A stretch of DNA of 24,838 nucleotides from DASSJT01 sp035691065 (GTDB lineage: Bacteria; Actinomycetota; Actinomycetes; Actinomycetales; Dermatophilaceae). The position numbers and the translations under genes were made by a program. Below, piece after piece: positions 1 to 7,132 of this stretch. Each line of letters opens with the position of its first letter. The first letter of the stretch is position 1. The notes beneath the pieces are model-generated. The model was not told the DNA's origin and did not search any database. It saw only the letters and a program-made list of their open reading frames with translations. The stretch is taken from positions 1 to 24,838 of the forward strand of contig DASSJT010000083.1 in assembly GCA_035691065.1 (NCBI GenBank). Direction: 5' to 3'.

Positions 1-41
1 ATGCGGTCCAGATCGCCGAGGAGCTGCTGAAGCGCCGCTGA
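1..41 (+). CDS. C-terminal end of an unidentified protein (partial)
   Basis: Frame 3 reads AVQIAEELLKRR followed by a TGA stop at 39-41. The charged amphipathic helical ending and G/C third positions look like a real C-terminus, but only 12 residues are present, so the product cannot be identified. It converges on the minus-strand acetyltransferase gene, with a hairpin between them. Another frame of these bases also ends in TGA close by, so reading-frame confidence is moderate. Confidence 0.4.
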   Translation, partial: AVQIAEELLKRR

Positions 42-59
42 GCTGTCGCTGGGCCCTGC

Positions 60-82
60 AGACGAAGCGAGCCGCTGCGTCT
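60..82. terminator. Hairpin between convergent genes
   Basis: AGACG-A-AGCG, loop AGC, CGCT-G-CGTCT: two helices of 5 and 4 bp separated by one A/G mismatch. It sits between the stop of the partial plus-strand gene (41) and the stop of the minus-strand GNAT gene (82-84), where a bidirectional terminator is expected. There is no T-run, as is common in actinobacteria. Confidence 0.45.
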
Positions 83-978
83 CAGAGCTCGGTCTGCCAG
101 TGACGCCAGGTCTGGGTGACGACCATCCCCACGTGCTGGTAGAGGCCCAGAGCGCCCGTGCGGCTGTCGGTCGAGATCTCACTCCTCGCGGCTCCGCGCT
201 CACGGGCCCGTTCGAAGGCGTCGACCAGGAGCGCGCGGGCCAGCCCACGCCCGCGTTGGTCGCTCCGAACTGCGATCTGGTCCACGTAGCCGCAGTCGCC
301 CGCCAGGATCGTGTAGGCGGCACCCACCGCCACGCCGGCTCCGTCCTCGACCAAGCGCATCTGCCATGGCTCGAACCCCGGGCGGCGGATCGCCCTCGCG
401 GCCCAGTCGTCGAGGGTTGACGGCTGACGGCCGGGCCATTCGTTGAACGCATCGTCGATGAGGCGGAACACGACCTCGTCGTCCGCGCCCGGCAGGAAGT
501 CGCGCAGCGCGTAGCCCTCGGGCAGCGGCTGTGGCTCGATGGCGCGGTCTGCCGGGACCTCCAGCACCCACGACGTCCAGCCCTCGGTGTAGCCGCGCTG
601 CTGGAAGAACAGCTCGCCCTGGCTGCCGGCAGGCACGGTCTGGCCGACCACCGTTCCCCCGTCCCGGCGGGCGCGGTCCTCCAGCCAGTCGGCCAGCCAC
701 GTGCCGACGCCGCGCCCCCGGTGGTCGGGATGCACGGCGGCGTCTGCCCGCCGGGCCCGGTAGACCTCACCGGCTGCCACCAGGTCGTCTGCAGCAAAGA
801 CACCGACGGCCTGGGTCGCGAGGTCGAAGCTCGGACGCTGCCAGTCGCCGACGATGTCCTCCAGCTCGATGGCCACCTGCCCGGTGTCGTGCTTCTCGGC
901 GATCGCGAACAGGTCGGTCACGGCCTGGGCGTCCGTGGGGACGAACGGGCGGGAGGTCAGGCCGTCAGGAATCTTCAC
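82..978 (-). CDS. Tandem-GNAT N-acetyltransferase
   Basis: A 298-residue protein with two GNAT folds. The N-terminal half carries an acetyl-CoA loop of the form VHPDHRGRGVGTWLADWL. The C-terminal half has the canonical motif A, VRSDQRGRGLARALL, followed by a typical GNAT end (RTGALGLYQHVGMVV). Two-domain GNATs of this size include mycothiol synthase-like and antibiotic or small-molecule acetyltransferases; the substrate cannot be read from sequence. The GTG at 976-978 is the only usable start: the frame stays open far upstream, but that part is arginine-rich antisense of the collagen-like gene. No convincing ribosome-binding site precedes it. The gene follows the collagen-like gene on the same strand after 86 bp and may share its transcript. 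Confidence 0.85.
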   Translation of the reverse strand: MKIPDGLTSRPFVPTDAQAVTDLFAIAEKHDTGQVAIELEDIVGDWQRPSFDLATQAVGVFAADDLVAAGEVYRARRADAAVHPDHRGRGVGTWLADWLEDRARRDGGTVVGQTVPAGSQGELFFQQRGYTEGWTSWVLEVPADRAIEPQPLPEGYALRDFLPGADDEVVFRLIDDAFNEWPGRQPSTLDDWAARAIRRPGFEPWQMRLVEDGAGVAVGAAYTILAGDCGYVDQIAVRSDQRGRGLARALLVDAFERARERGAARSEISTDSRTGALGLYQHVGMVVTQTWRHWQTEL

Positions 979-1064
979 CCCGCGATGATGGCCGACGGCG
1001 GTATGCCGGTGCCTCTCCTTTTCGGGTCCTTCTCCCGTCGCCGGCTGGAGGTCGGGGGCGAGCC

Positions 1065-2096
1065 TCAGGGCGCCACGATGACTGGATCCAGGGTTCCGCC
1101 GAACTGGATCGTCCCCGAGCCGGCGAGCAGGTTCAGGATCGCGTCCGCGTACTGGGCCAGGCCTGGCAGGCTTTCGCTGCAGTTGCTCAACGGAGGCGCG
1201 TTGACCGCCGCCGCCAGCGTCAGGGACCCGTCGGTCTGCGAGTAGCTCGTCCCTGGAGATGCGGTGCTGAAGTCCATCGTCATGGGACTGGCCGTCGTGG
1301 CCAGATCGCACGTCGCCGAGTAGCTGCCGATCAGCGGCGCTGTCGCCGTCAGGTTGACGACGCCGTGGGCGGTGACATGCAGCGATGCGTCTCCCGACGC
1401 CGGGTCCAGCTGGCCGCTCACGACGTTGAGCGTGAGGCCGAGGGTTCCGCTGGCGCTGATCAGGTCGCCGGACACCGACCACGGGATGTCCGGGAGGGTG
1501 ATCGGGTCGGTGGACGGGGCGATCTTGCCTCCGGAGTCGATCTGCCCGGACACGGCCCACCCCGCCGGAAGGGGCAGGGTCGGGACCACACCAAGCTGCA
1601 CCGAACCGTCGGTGACGGTCGCGGTGAACGGCCCGGGGTTGGCGACGAGGTGGGTGATACACAGGATCGTCACGGGCGCCTCGATGCCGGTGCCGTACTC
1701 CAGGTGCACGGTGGCCGGCTTGCCGTTGACGCCCTTGCAGCCAAGACCCTCGAGCGAGTCCAAGCTCGAGAGCGTGCCCGCGGGGCCGGCTGGGCCCTGC
1801 GGCCCGGTGGCTCCTGTCGGCCCTGCCGGCCCGATAGGACCGGTAGGACCGGTGGGACCCGTCGGGCCGCTCGGACCCACTGGCCCGGTCTGGTTCCACG
1901 AGATGGCCAGCTCGCCCTTGCTGCAGGTGTCCTTGGACGCGTCGATGATGCGGAGCTGCCCGTCCTTGGCGTCGTAGCAGCCGTGGATGACGCCGTCACC
2001 TCCTGGAATGCTCGCCACGGCCGCTCCGCCGACGACGAGGACGGCGATCACTGAGGCACCTGCGATGGCGCCGCGACGGGTGCTGAGGATGCGCAT
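1065..2096 (-). CDS. Secreted collagen-like repeat protein
   Basis: A 343-residue protein. Residues 1-29 form a signal peptide or membrane anchor (two Arg, then a hydrophobic core IAGASVIAVLVVGGAAVA). Residues 34-69 match a segment common in actinobacterial exported proteins, with the pattern GVIHGCYDAKDGQLRIID...C...E..ISWNQ and cysteines 40 and 58. Twelve uninterrupted Gly-X-Y triplets follow (about residues 71-106), mostly GPT, GPA, GPS and GPI, a bacterial collagen-like stalk. The remaining ~235 residues are Thr/Ser/Gly-rich, probably beta-structured, with further cysteines, and resemble no enzyme I recognise. A GGGAG Shine-Dalgarno lies just upstream of the ATG. Likely a surface or secreted protein; its role in adhesion or matrix is a guess. 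Confidence 0.85.
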   Translation of the reverse strand: MRILSTRRGAIAGASVIAVLVVGGAAVASIPGGDGVIHGCYDAKDGQLRIIDASKDTCSKGELAISWNQTGPVGPSGPTGPTGPTGPIGPAGPTGATGPQGPAGPAGTLSSLDSLEGLGCKGVNGKPATVHLEYGTGIEAPVTILCITHLVANPGPFTATVTDGSVQLGVVPTLPLPAGWAVSGQIDSGGKIAPSTDPITLPDIPWSVSGDLISASGTLGLTLNVVSGQLDPASGDASLHVTAHGVVNLTATAPLIGSYSATCDLATTASPMTMDFSTASPGTSYSQTDGSLTLAAAVNAPPLSNCSESLPGLAQYADAILNLLAGSGTIQFGGTLDPVIVAP

Positions 2097-2188
2097 GGCT
2101 GCTCCCGACTGCGAGTCGTGTCGGGCTCAGCATGCTCCCAAGCCGGGGTCGCCCGTCGGGGAATGCAGAACAAGGCGGTGGTCGCGCA

Positions 2189-2217
2189 GGGCGAGGGCGC
2201 AGGCCGCTGCCTCGCCC
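2189..2217 (-). terminator. GC-rich hairpin downstream of the acyl-CoA dehydrogenase
   Basis: GGGCGAGG pairs with CCTCGCCC (8 bp), with a small inner CAG/CTG stem. It lies about 50-75 bp beyond the dehydrogenase stop on the minus strand. It has no U-tract, so it may be a second, backup terminator. Confidence 0.35.
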
Positions 2218-2238
2218 CCGCTGCATCTGCGTGAGACT

Positions 2239-2258
2239 GCGACGCGCTCGGGCGTCGC
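2239..2258 (-). terminator. Hairpin immediately after the acyl-CoA dehydrogenase stop
   Basis: GCGACG pairs with CGTCGC across an 8-nt loop. The stem begins 8 nt past the stop codon at 2266-2268 (minus strand), the usual place for a terminator. No poly-U follows. Confidence 0.45.
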
Positions 2259-2265
2259 TATCAGC

Positions 2266-4260
2266 TCATTCGCGTGAGGTGGGGACCGGGCGCCAGACCG
2301 AACTTTCCTCGCTCGGACCTGGCGCCCACGGGGCGATCCACGGCCCGGTGCCCTCGCTGGGGTCGAGCACACCCTCCTCGAGCCAGGTGTAGTCGCCCGC
2401 CAGCAGGCCCTTGGCAAGCCGTCGGTCAGCGTCGTCACTGTTGCTCCACAGCGCGTCGAAGAGCGTCTTCACCCGTAGCCGCGACTGCTCGCAGAACGTG
2501 TCGGCAAGCTGGTATGCCGACCGCCCGAGCTCGGCGTCGTCGTTGCGCAGCATCTCGGCCCGGCTGCACGCAGCGGCCATGGCAAACAGCTCGGCGCCGA
2601 TGTCGACGACCCGGCCCAGGAAGCCCTGCCGGTACTCCATCTTCGCCTGCCACCGCGACATCCCGTAGAACGTCTGCCGGGCCAGCTTGCGGCTGGACCG
2701 CTCGACGAACCGCAGGTGTCCCGCCAAGACGCCGAACTCGGCATACGACCTCGGGAGGTCACCACGGCCGGCGGCCAGCTGCGGCAGCCAGCCGGCGTAG
2801 AACCCGCTCGCCTTCACCGCGGCCCGAGCCTTGTCCTCGAGGGAGGCGTCGACGGAGGCGAGGTCGCCGGCCGCCTTGAGGTGGGCGTCGACCGCCTCGC
2901 GGGCAATGAGGAGGTGCATGATCTCGGTCGAGCCCTCGAAGATCCGGTTGATCCGCAGGTCGCGCAGGATCTGCTCGGCCGGCACCGCCCGCTCGCCGCG
3001 GGCGGCGAGCGATGCGGCGGTCTCATAGCCGCGACCGCCCCGGATCTGCACCAGCTCGTCGGCGATCTTCCAGGCCATCTCGCTCGACCACAGCTTCGCG
3101 AGCGCGGCCTCGATCCGGATGTCCTTGCTGCCGGCGTCGGCCAGCTGAGCCGACAGCTCCAGCACCGACTCCAGCCCGTAGGTCGTCGCGGCGATGAACG
3201 CCAGCTTCTCCGCCACGGCGCCGTGCTCACCCACCGGCTTTCCCCACTGGACCCGCTCGGCCGACCACTCGCGGGCGATCTTGAGGCACCACTTGCCGGC
3301 CGCCGCGCACATCGCGGGGATCGACAGGCGGCCGGCGTTCAGCGTGGTCAGCGCGATCTTGAGGCCGTCGCCCTCGCCGCCCAACCGGTTCTCGACCGGC
3401 ACCCGCACCTGGTGGAACCGCGTGAGACCGTTCTCGATCCCCTTCAGCCCCATGAACGAGTTGCGCCGTTCCACGGTGATGCCCTCGGAGGCGCCCTCGA
3501 CCACGAACGCCGTGATGCCACCGCGCCCGCCGTCGTGCTTGGGGACCCGGGCCATGACGACGAGCAGCTCGGCGACGACACCGTTGGTGGTCCACAGCTT
3601 CACGCCGTCCAAGAGGTATGCCGTGCCGTCGGCAGTCGGGGTGGCGGTGCTCGCCATGCGGGCCGGGTCGGACCCCACGTCCGGCTCGGTCAGCAGGAAC
3701 GCCGAGATCGCGCCAGCCGCGCAGCGCGGGAGGAAGGCCTCCTTCTGGGCCTTGGTGCCGACCAGCTTCACGGGCTCGGGGACGCCGATCGACTGGTGGG
3801 CTGACAGCAGCGCACCGAGGCTGGGATTGGTCGAACCCACCAGCATCAGGGCCTTGCCGTAGGCAGACATCGTCAGGCCGAGGCCGCCGTACTCGCGGGG
3901 GATCTTCATGCCGAAGGCGCCGATCTCGGCCAGTGCGGCGAAGTACTCGTCGGGGATCACGGCGTCGCGCTCGATCCGCGCGCCGTCGAACGTCATGCAC
4001 AGGGCGCGCAGCTTCTCGAGGAACTCATCCGCGCGTGCGTCGTCCTCCGGCTTGCTCCGGGGGTGGGGGTGCACGAGGCCGAGGTCGAAGCGCCCGAGGT
4101 ACAGCTCTTTGGCGAAACTGGGCCGGGACCACCCCTCCTCGCGCGAGGCCTCGGCCAGCTCGCGCGCCTCGCGCTCGCTCGCCTCCACCTTCCGCACCTG
4201 GTCCTGCACCTGGTCCTGTACCTGGTCGTTGGGCCGGGCCTGCCTGACGTCGCTGCTCAT
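2266..4260 (-). CDS. Acyl-CoA dehydrogenase, large (VLCAD/FadE-type)
   Basis: A 664-residue FAD enzyme, longer than the ~380-residue short/medium-chain enzymes and similar in length to VLCAD/ACAD9-type enzymes that carry an extra C-terminal helical domain. Visible core features: IPREYGGLGL (N-terminal helical domain), FLLTEPDVGSD (flavin-contact segment), LWTTNG, RIQGGRG-like VQIRGGRGYE, and the catalytic-base segment INRIFEGSTEIMHL, in which Glu442 aligns with the MCAD catalytic Glu. Residues ~480-664 form the extra C-terminal domain. The N-terminus has a charged, coiled segment with DQVQ repeats. ATG at 4258-4260 is chosen because GAGAGGCGAG lies upstream and the longer frame is antisense to the GntR gene. 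It should introduce the C2-C3 double bond in an acyl-CoA; the chain preference is unknown. It diverges from the GntR/acdS unit. Confidence 0.9.
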   Translation of the reverse strand: MSSDVRQARPNDQVQDQVQDQVRKVEASEREARELAEASREEGWSRPSFAKELYLGRFDLGLVHPHPRSKPEDDARADEFLEKLRALCMTFDGARIERDAVIPDEYFAALAEIGAFGMKIPREYGGLGLTMSAYGKALMLVGSTNPSLGALLSAHQSIGVPEPVKLVGTKAQKEAFLPRCAAGAISAFLLTEPDVGSDPARMASTATPTADGTAYLLDGVKLWTTNGVVAELLVVMARVPKHDGGRGGITAFVVEGASEGITVERRNSFMGLKGIENGLTRFHQVRVPVENRLGGEGDGLKIALTTLNAGRLSIPAMCAAAGKWCLKIAREWSAERVQWGKPVGEHGAVAEKLAFIAATTYGLESVLELSAQLADAGSKDIRIEAALAKLWSSEMAWKIADELVQIRGGRGYETAASLAARGERAVPAEQILRDLRINRIFEGSTEIMHLLIAREAVDAHLKAAGDLASVDASLEDKARAAVKASGFYAGWLPQLAAGRGDLPRSYAEFGVLAGHLRFVERSSRKLARQTFYGMSRWQAKMEYRQGFLGRVVDIGAELFAMAAACSRAEMLRNDDAELGRSAYQLADTFCEQSRLRVKTLFDALWSNSDDADRRLAKGLLAGDYTWLEEGVLDPSEGTGPWIAPWAPGPSEESSVWRPVPTSRE
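4196..4231 (-). repeat. Three 12-bp in-frame tandem repeats in the dehydrogenase 5' end
   Basis: Units ACCTGGTCCTGC, ACCTGGTCCTGT and ACCTGGTCGTTG (plus-strand reading) encode the repeated DQVQ near residues 10-21 of the acyl-CoA dehydrogenase. The length is a multiple of three, so copy-number change would leave the frame intact. Confidence 0.8.
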
Positions 4261-4345
4261 GGGCACTCGCCTCTCGTTGCGGTTACCACCAAGTGTTACC
4301 CGGCGGTAGCGAAAAGGGAACAGGGAACGCGGGGCGGCCCACCTC

Positions 4346-4376
4346 TTGACAATCGGACGTCGGCGGCATGCAATAT
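4346..4376 (+). promoter_or_regulatory. Promoter of the GntR regulator (probable leaderless start)
   Basis: A consensus -35 TTGACA at 4346-4351 is followed after 19 bp by CAATAT at 4371-4376, the best -10-like hexamer. Initiation 6-7 bp downstream would fall on the A of the ATG at 4382, giving a leaderless mRNA. No Shine-Dalgarno precedes that ATG, which agrees. The spacer is slightly long. Confidence 0.55.
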
Positions 4377-4387
4377 ATTGCATGCCG
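4364..4387. promoter_or_regulatory. Perfect 24-bp palindrome, probable GntR operator
   Basis: Each half is CGGCATGCAATA, mirrored exactly about 4375/4376. It covers the -10 hexamer and the start codon of the GntR gene. AT-rich palindromes are typical GntR/FCD operators, so negative autoregulation is the simplest reading. Its centre is also 116 bp upstream of the divergent acyl-CoA dehydrogenase start, so it could affect both directions. Confidence 0.75.
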
Positions 4388-5035
4388 ATTCCGACCGACG
4401 TGGCCACGCCCTCGCGCCAGCTACTCCGTGACGACGTGTTCGAACGGCTGCAGGATGCCATCGTCGACGGCACCCTCGCGCCGGGCGAGCAGCTGCGCGA
4501 CCACGACGTCGCGGCCTGGCTGGGGGTCAGTCGGACCCCTGTGCGTGAGGCGCTGCTCAGGCTGCAGCACGCCGGATTGGTCGCCACCTCGCCGGGGCGT
4601 TCGACCACGGTGACGACGCTGGACGCCCGCGCGACCCGGGATGCCCATGCCGTCGTGGCGGCGATGCATGGCACTGCGGTGCGTGAGGCGGCGGCCTTGC
4701 TCGTGACCGGGGACTTCGACCGGATGCGCCAGGCCAACCAGCGCTTCAGCGGCGCGCTCGAGGCAGGCGATGTCGAGGCGGCGCTGGCCGCCGACGACGA
4801 GCTGCACGGCATACCCGTTGCAGCCGCAGGCAACCACGCCGTCGCGGCGGTCCTCGACCAGTTCACCCCGCTGCTGCGCCGGGTCGAACGGCTGCGCTTC
4901 TCCGCGCTCTCCGGCCGTGCGTCCGTCGCCCTGCACGAACGGCTCATCGAGCGGCTCGAGGCCCGCGACCCCGATGGCGCCGCGGCCGTCTCCTTCGAGA
5001 CCTGGCAGACCTTGGAGCCCTTGCTCCAGTCCTGA
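4382..5035 (+). CDS. GntR-family (FCD-type) transcriptional regulator of the acdS locus
   Basis: A 217-residue regulator. Residues ~10-80 form the GntR winged helix: RDDVFERLQDAIVDGTLAPG, then DVAAWLGVSRTPVREALLRL as the recognition region and AGLVATSPG as the wing. Residues ~85-210 are an all-helical FCD ligand domain, with D..LHG...AAGN and HERLIERLEARD segments where metal-binding Asp/His residues usually sit. ATG 4382 gives the normal N-terminus of the family; the upstream TTG at 4346 in the same frame coincides with the -35 box and is rejected. It lies 78 bp upstream of acdS on the same strand. GntR genes next to acdS are known in Actinobacteria, so it likely senses ACC or a related compound and controls itself and acdS. 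Confidence 0.88.
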   Translation: MPIPTDVATPSRQLLRDDVFERLQDAIVDGTLAPGEQLRDHDVAAWLGVSRTPVREALLRLQHAGLVATSPGRSTTVTTLDARATRDAHAVVAAMHGTAVREAAALLVTGDFDRMRQANQRFSGALEAGDVEAALAADDELHGIPVAAAGNHAVAAVLDQFTPLLRRVERLRFSALSGRASVALHERLIERLEARDPDGAAAVSFETWQTLEPLLQS

Positions 5036-5086
5036 AGTGTCCCATCCCATTTCCGCCAGCGTGTCCCTCGCCATCCGCCGGACACT
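5036..5086 (+). promoter_or_regulatory. GTGTCC/GGACAC inverted repeats in the acdS leader
   Basis: GTGTCC occurs at 5037-5042 and 5061-5066, and the complement GGACAC at 5080-5085. The last copy can pair with either earlier one, giving hairpins with a 13-nt or a longer loop. It lies between the regulator and acdS. It could be a weak attenuator or an intergenic operator; no separate acdS promoter is obvious. Confidence 0.3.
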
Positions 5087-5113
5087 CAGTAGCACTCGAC
5101 TTCAGGAGAACCC

Positions 5114-6136
5114 ATGCCGCTCAACGACTTTCCCCGCTACCCGCTGACCTTCGGACCCAGCCCGCTGCACCCGCTCAAGCGGCTCACCGAGCACCTCGGC
5201 GGCGCCCAGGTATGGGCCAAGCGGGAGGACTGCAGCTCGGGACTCGCGTTCGGCGGGAACAAGACCCGCAAGCTGGAGTACATCGTGCCCGACGCGCTGG
5301 CCCAGGGTGCCGACACCTTGGTCTCCATCGGCGGCTACCAGTCCAACCACACCCGCCAGCTCGCCGCCGTCGCCGCCCGCCTCGGGCTCAAGTGCCGGCT
5401 CGTCCAGGAGAAGTGGGTCGACTGGGACGACCCGGTCAACGACCGCGTGGGCAACATCCTCCTGTCGCGGATCATGGGGGCGGACGTGCGCCTCGACGCC
5501 GCCGGGTTCGACATCGGCATCCGCTCGTCGTGGGAAGAGGCGATCCGGGAGGTCGAGGAGGCGGGTGGCAAGCCCTACGGCATCCCGGCGGGTGCATCCG
5601 AGCACCCCCTCGGCGGCCTGGGTTTCGCCAGCTGGGCGTTCGAGGTGGCGGAGCAGGAGAAGCAGCTGGGGGTCTACTTCGACACGATCATCGTCTGTAC
5701 GGTGACCGGCTCGACGCACGCAGGGATGGTCGCCGGCTTCGCGGCGCTTCAGGAGAGCGGCGACGGTCGCGAGCGTCGAGTGCTCGGGATCGACGCCTCA
5801 GCGACCCTGGAGCAGACCCGGAGCCAAGTCGCGCGCATCGCCCGCAACACGGCGTCCCTCATCGGCCTCGGCCGTGACCTGCGAGATGACGAGATCACGG
5901 TGCTCGAGGGCTGGGCTGGAGATCGCTATGGCATCCCGGTCGCGTCCACTGTCGAGGCGATCCGGCTCAGCGGCCGGCTGGAGGGCATGATCATCGACCC
6001 GGTCTATGAGGGGAAGTCGATGGCCGGGCTGATCGACCTGGTCACCTCGGGGGAGATCGGCAGGGACTCGACGGTCCTCTTCGCCCACCTCGGCGGTCAG
6101 CCCGCCCTGAATGCCTACTCGGCCATCTTCGACTGA
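5114..6136 (+). CDS. acdS: 1-aminocyclopropane-1-carboxylate (ACC) deaminase
   Basis: A 340-residue PLP enzyme (Pseudomonas enzyme ~338 residues) that converts ACC, the plant ethylene precursor, to 2-oxobutyrate and ammonia; cytosolic. It aligns along its whole length with known AcdS: the start FPRYPLTFGPSPLHPL, the PLP-lysine segment FGGNKTRKLEY (Lys50), SIGGYQSNHTRQ, RIMGADVRLDAAGFDIGIR, GIPAGASEHPLGGLG and VTGSTHAGM. The residues that separate true ACC deaminases from D-cysteine desulfhydrases are the ACC type: Glu in DPVYEGKSM and Leu in HLGGQPALNAY. An AGGAG ribosome-binding site lies just upstream of the ATG. It is placed behind a GntR regulator. Its 3' end overlaps the convergent CMD-like gene by 22 bp. 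It suggests a plant-associated or rhizosphere lifestyle. Confidence 0.96.
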   Translation: MPLNDFPRYPLTFGPSPLHPLKRLTEHLGGAQVWAKREDCSSGLAFGGNKTRKLEYIVPDALAQGADTLVSIGGYQSNHTRQLAAVAARLGLKCRLVQEKWVDWDDPVNDRVGNILLSRIMGADVRLDAAGFDIGIRSSWEEAIREVEEAGGKPYGIPAGASEHPLGGLGFASWAFEVAEQEKQLGVYFDTIIVCTVTGSTHAGMVAGFAALQESGDGRERRVLGIDASATLEQTRSQVARIARNTASLIGLGRDLRDDEITVLEGWAGDRYGIPVASTVEAIRLSGRLEGMIIDPVYEGKSMAGLIDLVTSGEIGRDSTVLFAHLGGQPALNAYSAIFD

Positions 6137-6735
6137 CGCGACGTGCTGCCGGCGAAGAGGAACCCGGGCAGGCGATAGCCGAGGCGACGCAGCACTTCGG
6201 ACCCGCGGACCCGGTCCCGCTCGGATCGGTAGGAGAAGCCGAGCGCATCGGCGACCCGGTTGACGAGGTTGAAGACGAACGCGATGTAGATGGCCTCGGC
6301 GAGGGCCCCGTCGGAGACGCCGGCGGCTCGCGTCCGTGCGACATCCTCCGGGCCGACCTGGTCTGGTGCCTTGGATAGTTTCACCAGGAAGTGCGCGGCC
6401 GCCGTCACCTCAGGACCGGCTGACCCGTCGCGCCAGCCGGCGAACGCCGGCGCCGGGAGTGCCCGGTCCGCGATCGCGGAATGAGTGCCGACGCAGAACG
6501 AGCACGAGTTGGCCTCGGATACCACCGCTGCGAGCAGCTCTCGCTCTCCTGTGGTCCAGCTCGACGGGCCACGCAGCAGCTCCTGGGTGAGCGCCAGGAA
6601 GGGTCGGCCCCAGAGATCGGGCCAGCGCAGGCACGACTGGCCCACGTCGTCCAGCTCGGCTCCACCGATTCGGGTGAGTGTCACGAACAACCGTTGCCGC
6701 CTCAGGGGCAACGGTCGGGCCGTCCGCAGACGCAT
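6115..6735 (-). CDS. AhpD/carboxymuconolactone-decarboxylase-fold peroxidase-related protein
   Basis: A 206-residue all-helical protein with the AhpD-type redox signature E-x3-C-x2-C-x3-H: Glu74, Cys78, Cys81 and His85 in SEANSCSFCVGTHS. This marks a peroxidase- or disulfide-exchange member of the CMD family, not the protocatechuate-pathway decarboxylase, which is encoded separately at 12865. The middle (AEAIYIAFVFNLVNRVADALGF) is a conserved helix of the peroxidase-related subfamily. ATG at 6735; the previous gene on the same strand stops 4 bp upstream, so the two are very likely co-translated. The 3' end runs 22 bp into the end of acdS. The electron donor and the substrate are unknown. Confidence 0.82.
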   Translation of the reverse strand: MRLRTARPLPLRRQRLFVTLTRIGGAELDDVGQSCLRWPDLWGRPFLALTQELLRGPSSWTTGERELLAAVVSEANSCSFCVGTHSAIADRALPAPAFAGWRDGSAGPEVTAAAHFLVKLSKAPDQVGPEDVARTRAAGVSDGALAEAIYIAFVFNLVNRVADALGFSYRSERDRVRGSEVLRRLGYRLPGFLFAGSTSRQSKMAE

Positions 6736-6739
6736 CGGC

Positions 6740-7132
6740 CTATGCCTTCAGGGCTGACAGGCCGGCGTCCAGTCGGCGCTGTGCCTCGCCGAGCGCTGCA
6801 GCGGCAGTCAGCTCGAAGACGGCGTCGTCGTCCAGCCCAGCCAGGGTGAGGCCCTCGACGTCGCCGTCGACCACGCGGTAGGCGTGTTGACGCACTTTGG
6901 CCAGGTAGGACGCAGCCCGCGCGCTCGCCGCGCGGCTCTGGGGAAGCAGGTCCTCGCCGGCCGCATCGGCCCCGCCGGCCGCATCGGCCGCGCCGGAAGC
7001 GTCGCGGACCCGGCGGCGCACGTCCGGGGCAGTGCTTCCAGGGGTGTCCAGCACGGCATTGACGACGGCCTCGACCAGCGGGCCGAGCCGTGAGACCTGG
7101 GCGTCCACCGACAGGGAGTTTCTTCGCTTCAC
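6740..7132 (-). CDS. Small AhpD-like partner protein lacking the CxxC, unknown function
   Basis: About 130 residues from the GTG at 7132 (an alternative GTG lies at 7138). The frame stays open to 7360, but that part is arginine-rich and antisense to the leuA leader, so the shorter start is preferred; no good ribosome-binding site decides it. The C-terminal ~60 residues (YLAKVRQHAYRVVDGDVEGL, then DDDAVFELTAAAALGEAQRRL) match small actinobacterial proteins encoded beside CMD/AhpD-like genes. They look like half of an AhpD fold without catalytic cysteines. A Gly/Ala/Asp linker (ADAAGGADAAGE) is encoded by an 18-bp duplication. It sits directly upstream of the redox-active CMD gene, suggesting a two-subunit complex (inference). 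Confidence 0.6.
   Translation of the reverse strand: MKRRNSLSVDAQVSRLGPLVEAVVNAVLDTPGSTAPDVRRRVRDASGAADAAGGADAAGEDLLPQSRAASARAASYLAKVRQHAYRVVDGDVEGLTLAGLDDDAVFELTAAAALGEAQRRLDAGLSALKA
6957..6989 (-). repeat. 18-bp-period tandem duplication in the small AhpD-like gene
   Basis: CCGGCCGCATCGGCC occurs at 6957-6971 and 6975-6989, separated by 3 bp (18-bp period). It encodes the repeated ADAAG linker. The frame is kept. Confidence 0.75.

Larger units (their letters stand above)
2097..2265. other. Intergenic region between acyl-CoA dehydrogenase and collagen-like gene
   Basis: About 170 bp without a gene I can support. It holds two hairpins near the end of the dehydrogenase gene (listed separately) and presumably the promoter of the collagen-like gene. 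No clear -10/-35 pair stands out. Short frames here are GC-frame artefacts. Confidence 0.5.

Noticed and set aside
979..1899. N-terminal half of a 605-residue frame continuing upstream of the GNAT gene
   Set aside because: It is Arg/Pro/Gly/His-rich, antisense-frame in character, and overlaps the well-supported collagen-like gene on the same strand in another frame. Only the part from the GTG at 978 resembles a protein family.
4265..4305. GGTTACC...GTTACC direct repeats upstream of the acyl-CoA dehydrogenase as an operator
   Set aside because: They are two short copies in direct orientation with no palindrome, and no regulator can be tied to them; too weak to list as a site.
4346..4381. TTG at 4346 as the start of the GntR regulator
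   Set aside because: The TTG is the first half of the TTGACA -35 box, and the added residues do not resemble the family N-terminus.
4261..5085. N-terminal extension of the acyl-CoA dehydrogenase frame to 939 residues
   Set aside because: The added part is Ser/Arg-rich antisense of the GntR gene; the dehydrogenase has its own ATG at 4260 with a ribosome-binding site.
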